The notes below the pieces were generated by a model. That model saw nothing but the letters and a program-made list of their open reading frames with translations. It made no database searches and was not told the origin of the DNA. A program made the position numbers and the translations under genes. A stretch of 64,000 nt of DNA, from NCBI GenBank assembly GCA_022453515.1, contig JAJNNY010000097.1, forward strand, positions 1 to 64,000, given 5' to 3'. Below, in pieces: positions 1-10,069 of this stretch. How positions within the stretch are numbered: the first letter of the stretch is position 1; each line of letters begins with the position of its first letter. This stretch comes from Astrocystis sublimbata (Eukaryota > Ascomycota > Sordariomycetes > Xylariales > Xylariaceae).

Positions 1-163
1 TCCCAGCCCTGGGATCGGAAACGGAGTATCTGTAAGACTTCCAATAAACGGAATACTCGTTCACGGAATTCGGGCAAGCTTAATGGACATGGAGAAATTC
101 GAAGCTATCCGAGACGAAATACTAGTAGACAACAGACCTTTAATTCTAAATTCAGAGCGATAA
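1..163 (+). CDS. C-terminal fragment of an unknown protein, possibly a LINE ORF1/gag-like relic
   Basis: An open frame enters from the window edge and ends at TAA 161-163. The segment reads about as LPINGILVHGIRASLMDMEK followed by an Asn-Arg-Pro-Leu-Ile-Leu motif. Fungal LINE ORF1/gag-like proteins often carry an LVHGI segment followed by an acidic helix and a DNRP motif, so a transposon origin is plausible, but this is recognition by eye on about 50 residues. It is convergent with the ankyrin gene on the other strand. It could equally be a random open frame. Confidence 0.25.
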   Translation, partial: PSPGIGNGVSVRLPINGILVHGIRASLMDMEKFEAIRDEILVDNRPLILNSER

Positions 164-446
164 AAGCATGTGGCTTATGCGCGGGAGAGCAAAGCTCTAC
201 GTACCTACGCCCTGACATCCGCCAGACCTAATCCCAGACAGCAGTTAACAAGGGGCGTATGTAAAGAGTAGGGGGTTCGACCTCAAGCAAGTGGCAGAAC
301 CCGTCATCTCATTTTCTTATTGTCCTAAGAAGTATCAGGTAGCCAACTCTGCAGCTTCGAAAAAAGTGTGTAATAAAATGGCCGGCTTGTAAGAACCGTA
401 ATTGCGAGATTTATAACTTCGTCCTACTACCAATGTTGTGAGACAT
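164..446. other. Short spacer without recognisable gene
   Basis: The spacer lies between the plus-strand fragment and the 3' end of the minus-strand ankyrin/ZZ gene. No coding frame, tRNA or repeat was recognised. Confidence 0.4.
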
Positions 447-3400
447 TCAATTCTCCAACCCGGAATAAGATAACGTGTGAGATTCGACTAGGCAGTGTCC
501 TCCAAGCTTATAACATTCTCGACAAATATCAAAGTCACCACCGCTACAGTGAGTACAGTAGTAGTAAGCTTCCTCTATACTGGCCATGCACACATCACAG
601 TAACGTTGTCTCTGGTGACCAAAAGTTACAGGATCTCCTACTTCCATCTCCGTCATTATATTAAAACCAAGTACAGCAGCGTGACTGTGAAAGGATCTTT
701 TAATTTCAGCATAACCTTGCTTGCAAGACCACCAAAGCGGGGTTCGACCACAACTATCCTTAGAATTAATGTTGATATTAGGTATGGAAAGGAGCGAGGA
801 TGCCATGTACTCGCGGCCATAACGGGCAGCAAGCGATATTGCACTTGTGCCAAAAATATCTCTTTCGTTTGCTTGGTAGTTAACATTAAGCAGATCGAAG
901 ATTCCAGTGTGGCCTTGTTTGATTGTAAAAAAGAGGGGGGGACGGCCTATGCTATCCTTAGTAGAAGCATGGTGGCCGTTTTGAAGAAGGAACTTGACCA
1001 CGTTGATATGGCCACCGTCGGAAGCTAAATGTAATAGCGTCTTTCCATTTTTAAAGGAAGCCTTAAGATCGGCCCCGTTCTCGAACAGGAACTTGACGAC
1101 GTCTAGATGCCCATTCTATGCCGCCGTATAAACGGGCGTCCATCCATCTTTATGAGCAGCCTTAAGATCGGCCCCGTTCTTAAACAGGAACTTGACGACG
1201 TCTAGATGCCCATTCTATGCCGCCGTATAAACGGGCGTCCATCCATCTTTATAAGCAGCCTTAAGATCAGCTCCGTTCTTAAACAGGAACGTGACGACGT
1301 TTAGATGCCCATTCTATGCCGCCGTATAAACGGGCGTCCATCCATCTTTATAAGCAGCCTTAAGATCGGCCCCGTTTTTGAATAAGAACTTGACGACGTT
1401 TAGATGCCCATTCTATACCGCCGTATAAACGGGCGTCCATCCATCTTTATAAGCAGCCTTAAGATCGGCCCCGTTTTTGAATAAGAACTTGACGACGTCT
1501 AGATGCCCATTCTCTGCCGCCTCTGAGACAGGCGTCCATCCATCTTTATGAGCAGCCTTAAGATCGGCTCCGTTCTCGAACAAGAACTTGACGACGTCTA
1601 GATGTCCATTCTGTGCCGCTAGGAAGACGGGCGTCCATCCATCTTCATCAGCAGCCTTAAGATCGGCCCCGTTCTTGAATAAGAACTTGACGACGTCTAG
1701 ATGCCCATTCTCTGCCGCCTCTGAGACAGGCGTCCATCCATCTTTATGAGCAGCCTTAAGATCGGCTCCGTTCTCGAACAAGAACTTGACGACGTCTAGA
1801 TGTCCATTCTGTGCCGCTAGGAAGACGGGCGTCCATCCATCTTCATCAGCAGCCTTAAGATCGGTCCCGTTCTTGAACAGGAACCTAACGACGTCTAGAT
1901 GCCCGTTCCGTGCCGTATTATAAGCGGGCGTCCGTCCATCTGTATGAGTAGCCTTAAGATCGGCCCTGTTCTCGAATAGGAACTTGACGATATCTAGATG
2001 CCCTTCCTGTGCCGCAAGGGAAACAGGCGTCCGTCCATCTATATTAGTAACCTTAAGATCAGCCCCGTTCTCGAACAAGAATTTGATAATATCGAGATGC
2101 CCATTCCGTGCTGCCCGGGAGAGGGGCGCCTGTCCATCTTTATCAGCAGCTTTGAGATCGGCCCCGTTTTTGAATAAGAACTCGACGATATCTAGATCCC
2201 TATTCTCTGCCGCCAAATTTACCGGTGTCCATCCGTTTTTACTAGCAATCGTGATGTCTGCCTTCTGAATAACCAAAACTCTTGTAATAAAAAAGCAAGC
2301 ATCTTCGTTTTTAGCTGCTTTCCTTTCTTGTGGAATCTCTGCTCCTGCTGGGTCTATGCTGCTTTTGAACAACATCCTCTGGAAGATCCCGCTGAATTCT
2401 TTTTCCCTGAGCAGTTCTAGCCCTTGCCTTCTGAGGCTATTAAAGTATGTAATATCTAGCCTATTTTCAACCCCTATTGCACTTATATCTGGCTCGGACA
2501 TGTTTATTTCGTTTCTTTAAGCTTGGTTTTATTGCATTCCAGTTTTAGTAAAGTTGTTGTTTTTAAAAAACAGCCTCATACTATTCCAGAGGGCATTCTC
2601 TGTCACATAGCGTGATACTTGATCACCTGGTTTATCGTTACGGTTAATACCTATAGGTCCACATAGTATCTTGGCCTGATTTGGATTACCATTGCATACT
2701 GCAGCGTGGATCGGTGTCCATCCATCCTTATTGGCAGCCTTGACGGAGGCCTTCCTACTAACCAAATACATGGTTATATCAAAGTAGCCACCCAGCGTAG
2801 CGAAAAAAAGCGGAATCGTTCCAAAGTTATCTGGTGCTATAACATCGACCTCTTTATTAATCAAGAATTTAATAACGTCGTAGTGGCCATTTTTCGCTAC
2901 TGCTCCTAACGGTATTATACCGGTCTTAGTCTTAGCTGCGATGCTTGCTTTGTATCCGAAGAGAGTCCTAACGATATCGAGATAACCATTTTCTACTGCA
3001 ACATAGATAGGTAACCATCCGTCTTTACTAGCAATTGTAACATCTGTTTTCTGCTCGACTAAGAATTTAACGACATTTATATGCCCGTTCTGTACTACAG
3101 CATAGATAGGTGTCTTTCTATCCCTGCTAGGGGCAGCAACATCTGATTTGTGCTTTAGTAGGAATTCGATAATACCTATATGCCTATTTTCTGCTGCAGT
3201 ATAGATGGGTGTTCGTCCGTCTTTGCTAGCAATAGTAGTAACTGCTTTATGCTCGATCAGGAATTTGACAACGTCCAAAAATCCGTTGCCAGCTGCAGCG
3301 CTCATTAGTATAACACCGGCTTTGTCTATAATATTAATATCTGCTTCTTTTTAAAACAAGAACTTAACCACCTCTAGGTGACCGTTAAATACTGCGATGT

Positions 3401-6400
3401 GGACTGGGGTTTGTCCTTTCTTGTTTGCCAGCGAAATGTCAGCATTGTTTCTGGCCAAGAACTCAACAATATTAAGGAAACCATTCTATACAGCTACAAG
3501 GATTGGCGTGGAACCATCTTTGTTCGCAATCGTGAATTCCGCTTTGTTCTCGATCAAATAACGGAACAGAAAAAGCCGTCCCCTGCTCGCCGCTACAGCA
3601 ATAGGTGTCCAGCCATCCTTGCCCAAGTCATTGATGTTTTTGATCTTAGATATGAGTTTATCAAGTGTCTCCTGCTCGATAACTTCATTTCGAGCTACTA
3701 AAACCAGTGCGTCTTGGGTAAACTGGGATTCGGCTTCCTTACATTACAGTAGCAACCTAACTAAATCATCTCCATTTCGCCAATTTCCCACCGCGGCTGT
3801 TACAACATTGGATATAATATACATCTGGGCCCCACATTCTTCGAAAAGTAACTTCAAGATCTGCAGCCCTTTGAATAGATTTGTTGCTACAGCGTACAAA
3901 ACACCTGATGTGATCTGAAGCCGGCCTTTCTTCTTCAACAGCAGCCTAATCATTGCTTCCCCTTCTCGCCAATTTTCTGCGGCTGTCATCAGTACGCGAG
4001 GCGTAATATCAATCTCATATCCACGTTCCTCAAGTAGAATTTCCATGACCTTCGTGCCTTTAAATACATTTGTTACCGCTGCTTATAAGATATTTGTTAT
4101 AATTTGAATTTTTCTACCCCACCTGTTTAGCAGCTTCCTCAGAGTGTCGCTACCGTATATCCAATTCGCTGCTGTAGCCTTGACCAGATCAGAGGTCATG
4201 TATAACTTCGCACCTCGCGTTCTAAATAGGATTTCTGTTACTTCGGTTCCAAATTTTTGCAAAATGACTAAAGCGGTGTATTATGTTAAAACGACGTCTT
4301 AGCTAGCTTTGTGTCCTAAAAGCGCCTTTAAAACTGATCCTTCCGTCGAAGCGGCTATGGATAGGCAGTTTTCTTTAAACTGACATTCGAGGTTCTCGAA
4401 TATTATATTAAACAATAAATCTGCCAACCATCCAATGTTAAATTTAAAAGCGATATTGCTAGGATAGTCCATATAAACAAAAGCGTACTTTAACGCGCAA
4501 TCTACCCAGACCCTGGTTTGGGGCATATTTGGATTAATAATATGCGCTATTATTCTACGCAACCTATCGTTATTATATACGTCTGCTTTCGAATCGATAT
4601 AAGAAAACTAGTATTAAACGTAGTATCGAAAAAAAGAACCTTCATCCTAAAGGACAAAGGATGGAAGATCTTCGAACTGAAGATAGGTCACCGTAGTATA
4701 TACTGGCAGTAGTGGGGTTCTTATAGTGCCAAATATCCCCTTAAAAGGATCCTTCTCCTCGAAGAAGTCCTTTACGGACTAATGTATAAGATATACCTTA
4801 TTATTTATAACATCTAGCCATATGCCGAGCCTTCCGAGTAACTAATTAGGACTTATATCGGCCTTGTTCTTGCGGCACTTCTGGTAAGTTGGGTGTTCAT
4901 CCTGTAAATCAACAGATATTACTTCTGCCAATTCCCTATATCGAAGCGGACGTTATGTATGGACAACCCAGGCAACAATAGCCGCATACCGCCTGTCGAT
5001 TTGACACAGATCTTAGACGAGTGTGGTATAGAGCTCATAGAGGTCCGACGAGCTATTGTTGATCTTAGTATCTATAACTGTCTCTAAAGGAAAACTGAGG
5101 ATCTGTAATCTTCTAATAACTACATCGATCCAAAGGAATATACTCCCAGCGTTCTGGCTCAAACGCTCTATGGTGTGATGGCGCAAGTCGTCTGTGTAAC
5201 CTTGCTCCAGTAGTGCAACTCTTGATCGAATAAAGCACTGCAAGTCGTTAGTTTCATAGCGCAGTGCTTTACAGGGAACTTGTCTCCACGCGTCCATACG
5301 TAGGTGCGGTCGACTAGTACAGAATAGTTTAATAGCTGATTTTCCATCTTCGCTAGATGTAATGAACAGTCGCGCTAGTTCTTAGGCAAGGCTGTCCATC
5401 CCATCTATATAGACATCCATGCCGTCGATAATACAATATACAGTACTATAGACATTGCTCCGCAGCATCTTTTCAAAAATATCCATTAAAGTATCTATAG
5501 ATGCACCTAAGAAGAGATTACTTTGTTTCGTAATGTCTGTAGGAATTAAATCAAACAGCTACTACCGATGCTCATACAGTTGGACGATGAGAGACCGTAG
5601 TACAGAATTAGTGTTATAGTCGCTGAAGTTATTATCTCTGATAGTATAAAAGTAATAGATAATTCTTGAGCTTGGCGATAAGCTTTCCTCGAGGCTTTCC
5701 TCGAGGTGTAATTCGAGGTATGATATAATAAAATTTGATAGAACCGACTTGCCCTGCCCGGGGGGTCCTGTCAACAGGAGACACTGCGATTTGGCTGAAT
5801 CTCGCCACGCTTGAAAATCTCGCGATTATAGATGCGAAGAGTAACCGCGCTCAGTCAACGGTGCTTGAAGGAGCTACTGGAGTGTTTCTGGTTGCGGTTT
5901 GGCAAGCCTTGCAGAATTCCTGAACGATGAATACGGTGGCATGTTTATATTGTTCTACGCACGCAATGCTTCGGGTTCCAATTCTAAGAAGAAATTAGCA
6001 TGAAGACTTAAAAAAGCGATTTATTTATGGCATACTATTAATGGATACCCTTTTCACAAGCAGCCTAATACGCTCTCTAACTACTGAATAGGATTCACAA
6101 CTCCTGGTACTAAACTTAACCAAGCCCGAATAATCTTCGTCGAGAGCAACGTTATCCTCGTCAGCTGCTGCAGTAATGCCAGTACTTGTGGCCGACTTTT
6201 TAGTGACCATAAGGACTTTGTCTCCAGACTTGGTTAAACTACTATTAGGTTGTCTCTAGCGATCAGGTTAGTCACATTCTATTCCTATAGACCAGTATTA
6301 CGCACCTAGATAATCCGACTAGGCTTTAATTCGTAAAATGATATGACAGGGTATCGAGCTCTGCAAGTCTCTACGAACTAACTAGTAATTCTTTTCAAAA

Positions 6401-7560
6401 ATATAGAGGGTTCTATATCTTGGTCAACGAGGAGATCGCGTATTAGTGATTTGTTAGGTTAACCCTTTACAATATTAAAGAGTTGTTCATTTCTTAACCT
6501 ATAATTGGGCACCCCAAAGAAAAGCAGGCCGCAACACGTTCTCGATAAGTTGTAGCGTTGGCTTTTATCTATATAGAGAAGCGCCTATTAATAATAAGCA
6601 ATGATATGCGCTAGTTAAATAGAGGACTGGACTTGCCTCCTTAATAAAAAGCCCTCCTAAGCTATATCCGATGAGAATAATAAGTCGTTAAATCTAGCCG
6701 ATATTAGCCTGGGGCCCATCCATATCCCGGCGGCGGCTATACTTGACTGTTTGCTCGAAACGCAGTCACCGACTCGAGAAATATCCTACCCATGTCTTCA
6801 ATCGATTTTCGGGAGCCGCTTCGGAGAAGATCCGTATCGTAGCCGTATAGGAGGACGCGAAGCCCAGACACGTCGTTAGGAAGATAGTCTCGCAGCCATA
6901 TGTCTTTCCCACCCGGCGCTTTCCACGAACCAACGGTATGGCTGGCGAGACCCGGTACGGCTACTATGCTATCATAGGATCAGTATGCGCCTTGATAACT
7001 AAAGCTACAGAGCTTACTCTACTTGGGCACCAGCCTTATCCTCGTATATAGGAGTGATACTATAGAAGTCGCCGTTGTATTGATATTTAAAGTTGGCCCC
7101 TGTGCTGGCTCGAGACAAGCGGTCTAATAGCTTGGTATCGGTAAGGTTAGTATGGAAGGATGCCGTGGCACAAGCCTACGACCTGCGCGTATGTACTAGC
7201 GAGACGCGACTTACGGTTCCGATAATTTTGTTTAATATCGAATCGTTTATAAAGATCGTTTTTAGATCCTTTGTTAGATCCTCGGGTGTTTTCTGGTCGG
7301 GGACATTTTTGATGCGAAGGACAACGTAGCGCCTGGGTTGGGTCTGCGAGGGCGTTGGAAGCCTTGCGAGGGGGGCTGTTTGATTACGGCGTGATAAATA
7401 GAAAAAGAGAGCGGTTAGTAGCAGGATCGCGGCCAAAAGAAGCGCTATAGATAGCTCTATAATGAAGGCAGTGTTTTTTAATTTATCGATATAATAAAAA
7501 CCACCCCGGGCTATATATCGATCTAAGAGAGTAAGCGAAAGGAAAAGCTTAGTGAGAGGA
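447..7560 (-). pseudogene. NLR-like gene: membrane segment, alpha/beta-hydrolase, NACHT, ankyrin array, ZZ finger (RIP-inactivated)
   Basis: Reading 5' to 3' on the minus strand: a hydrophobic N-terminal segment (7420-7500, LLLAAILLLTALFFYL); a SesB/lipase-like hydrolase fragment (6740-6960: SHTVGSWKAPGGKDIWLRDY, then YGYDTDLL); a linker (6025-6210, LDEDYSGLVKF); NACHT with Walker A GPPGQGKS near 5755; a helical region (5013-5297); NACHT-associated repeats near 3740-4050; a long ankyrin array (about 3700-1030); and a C-terminal ZZ zinc finger (Cys pairs CDVC, CTHC, CREC, then two His) ending at 447. Such fungal NLRs act in non-self recognition. From about 3700 to 447 one frame is kept with no indel, interrupted only by stops at 3486, 3351, 2529, 2517, 1413, 1314, 1215 and 1116, all explicable as Gln codons CAA/CAG changed to TAA/TAG. 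The 5' half is more broken. The true start is unclear because an in-frame TAA lies near 7565. Confidence 0.8.
1035..2270 (-). repeat. 99-bp tandem repeat array encoding ankyrin units
   Basis: About a dozen near-identical units with a strict 99-bp (33-codon) period encode repeats of the form DGWTPV..AAQNGHLDVVKFLF. Units at 1480-1880 alternate between two very similar types (AAENGH and AAQNGH), showing recent unit duplication. The four 3'-most units carry TAG in place of the Gln codon at the same position. The array lies inside the NLR pseudogene. Confidence 0.9.
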
Positions 7561-7744
7561 GATTATATGCCTTATAGTGCGGCTGAAAGGACGCCAGCCC
7601 CGTAATGTATACATACTTACCCCTCCCTTATAGCGATATATGCTAGATAACTGAAGTGCTCCTATTAAATAGGATATCGCAGCCTTTTATCAAGATACGA
7701 AGTATCGCATTTTTATCTTTGTTCTTATATATACTCGAACTAAA
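7561..7744. promoter_or_regulatory. Divergent intergenic region between the NLR and DUF6601-like genes
   Basis: The two dead genes are transcribed away from each other with under 200 bp between their likely starts, so this stretch presumably held both promoters. No specific motif was recognised. Confidence 0.3.
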
Positions 7745-8713
7745 ATGGCCCTTTTGTCCCTAAACCCACCTTTCGCAATAGTCCATAAGCTAGTATAGGG
7801 GGATATTGATATCGGTAGAGGTCCCTATGCAACAGCGCCATCTATCCCTGGCTACCCTGGAGTCCCACTTAGGGACCGCTCCCGGGTGAACGATTTCCTT
7901 ATCGAGGATCTCTGCCCCACAGACTTAGATAGCATAGCAGACAAGCTCTAGTAGATATTAAAACAAGATAGCAGCAGCATTTCTCCACTCTATTAACAAC
8001 TAGTCAAGCGGCAGGCTATTACTATAACCGAAGATCCCAAGCTCTATCTCGTATAGATATACGATCGTATTTTTATTAAGCCGCTACCCCGTTACATTAC
8101 GTCGTACGCCTTTTGGCAACATTATTTCCGTAGCTATAGCAACGAGAGGGCCCCCGGCCATATTCACAGGGCAGCGCTGGGTTTCGTCCGAACCTATGCC
8201 TACCTAATCAAATACGAATCGGATCTACGTATTACTCAAGACCCTGGCCTATGCCTCATCCCCCCCGACATCTCTTGGGAGCAGTTCTCTAACTTCGCTA
8301 GTACGTTTGCCGATATTAAAAATAGCCATGTTTCCCCGCGCTATGCATTTGGCGAGATCCGATTGACACGGCTTAATCTATATGCTCCGATACTGCTGGG
8401 GAGATCGCATTTCCAGCGCATTGATAGTCAGTATAACGCTTATTTCGCCCGATTCTACGCACCTCTGTTTTTCTTTATCGGTATAATATCCGTTGTCCTT
8501 AGCGTATTCCAGCTATATATTACTGTTAAGCAGACCCCGGGTAGCTCCATTATTCTGGGCACAGCCTTTTGGCTCGGCGTGGTCGTCATCGTTATATTTA
8601 TGCTTGTCTTCGCAGCCCTCTGCTGGGCCTGGCTATAGAAAATCGCTAAGGAGTGGAGGTTCGCTATCCACAACCATCTACGTCTACTAAAAAAGAGACG
8701 GGTCAAAGAATAG
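7745..8713 (+). pseudogene. Fungal two-TM membrane protein, DUF6601-like (RIP-inactivated)
   Basis: An ATG at 7745 opens a 323-codon frame ending at TAG 8711 with no indel. It is interrupted by six stops: TAG 7796, 7949, 7952, 8054 and 8636, and TAA 7994. The TAGs fit former Trp codons (TGG) and the TAA a former Gln. Recognisable segments are RDRSRVNDFLIEDLCP, DRIFIKPLPRYITSYAFW, ALGFVRTYAYLIKYESD and RLTRLNLYAPILLG, followed by two strong hydrophobic helices (APLFFFIGIISVVLSVF and FWLGVVVIVIFMLVFAAL). This order matches a fungal family of unknown function that I recall as DUF6601; the name is from memory. It is divergent to the NLR. The function is unknown; membrane location is inferred from the helices. 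Confidence 0.75.
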
Positions 8714-10069
8714 AAGATTCGTAGTTATTATCTGTCTTATACCCATAGTATAACGAACACTAGCACGAATCGTTACCATCTTCTTAGTAGCTTAACCAAT
8801 TGGAAACAGTTTAGAATCAGGGATAGTCTGTCGTTATGGCCCATTTACTGATAGGTTGCTTTTAGGGCCCTTGCCCAAGACGGTGTGCAAGCCCATGCTA
8901 CAGGGGGGAGAGGGGGAGACTTGAGACTTAGTGGGTACGTTGTGATCCCTTATAGCGTGTTCTCTGTAGAGACCAGGCTACAGGCTTTTTACCACTATAA
9001 CTAGCTACCTACCTACCCACCCACCTTAACCTGGTCATCTCCAACTACCCCTCGTCCTATAATCTCTCACCTACTTTCTGCATCCCTAGAACACGCGTCT
9101 TCTTAACAATATTCACGCGACCTTATCATCGCCTGCCCCGAACAGTTCGCACCACGATAAATCAACACAGCGTCCGAGAAAATCACTGTAAGCAACAGAG
9201 TTTGTACAACCATAAAACCGCTTCGAAACGAGTTAAGATCGAAACGCTAGACATAATATAGGATCGCAACAACCATTCCGGGATATATAGGTAAAAGAGA
9301 CATATTTAAATCTACACGGTAGAAGCCGATGATATATAATTAGTTAGTAACTGCCCTGCGCTGCCCTGCCCCGGGGCAGCCGTACTCACTGAACACGACT
9401 CGTTAGGAGAGCACTATAGCACCCTTAGTATAGGCATGTGTAGGGAACTACGGCTGTAACGCAGCACTGACCCCGCCACAGCTTGGTAAATGCAACCACT
9501 GGTACGTGGTTTAGTAGAGATATATGGACTAGACGGTAGGGCTTAGTACCCGCTGTGCCCCGTTTCTGGCGCTGTATGGAAAAGCCTAATCCCGACGGTG
9601 CCAGGCCCCACTAACATGTAGTATTAACTAACCTACTCTTGTTTAGGGACAAAATATTGTAGCTGGTTCGTCCCTGCAATCTAGCCTCTGTCGAACATCT
9701 TTTAATAGATCCAAATATTTTAAAGTTTGGTTCTATATCCCTTCTATATCTATTTGTATAGCAGCAGACAGTTAAACGACCAGGCTTACGATTAACGAAA
9801 TAAGGGGTTGACGATCGGAACCGCTGGCCAATCGCCGCCTGCAGTCGTCGACAATAAACGAAGCCAATTGATTGGGACAAACTACAGGCGCAGATCTTGT
9901 GGCTGGCATAGCCTTATTTTAGGACCACGTTGTTGACGAGGTGTTGCCTACTGGCATGGCATTTCATCCCCGAGTATTAGGCACCACCAGACGTCTGAGC
10001 AACTAACTACAATCACTTCTCCCCGTTATATCGTTTTGCAGCCTCGAGTGCCCATTACGTCGCTCGGTC
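8714..10069. other. Gene-free stretch upstream of the HET-NACHT-WD gene
   Basis: No coding frame was recognised on either strand. Small CTACC-type repeats occur near 9000-9030 and short C-rich and G-rich runs near 8910 and 9360. It probably includes the former promoter of the gene starting near 10070. Confidence 0.4.

Noticed and set aside
495..1028. Plus-strand open frame of 177 codons opposite the ankyrin/ZZ gene
   Set aside because: It is the antisense shadow of the ankyrin/ZZ coding strand, whose zinc finger and ankyrin motifs are clear.
1116..1415. Functional stop-codon readthrough or recoding in the ankyrin array
   Set aside because: Stops of the same CpA-to-TpA type occur in many unrelated genes across the window, so mutation is the simpler explanation.
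1984..2268. Plus-strand open frame rich in Arg/Ser
   Set aside because: Antisense shadow of the 99-bp ankyrin repeats; it repeats with their period.
8455..8706. Minus-strand open frame over the two-TM gene
   Set aside because: Antisense of the recognised DUF6601-like protein; no own features.
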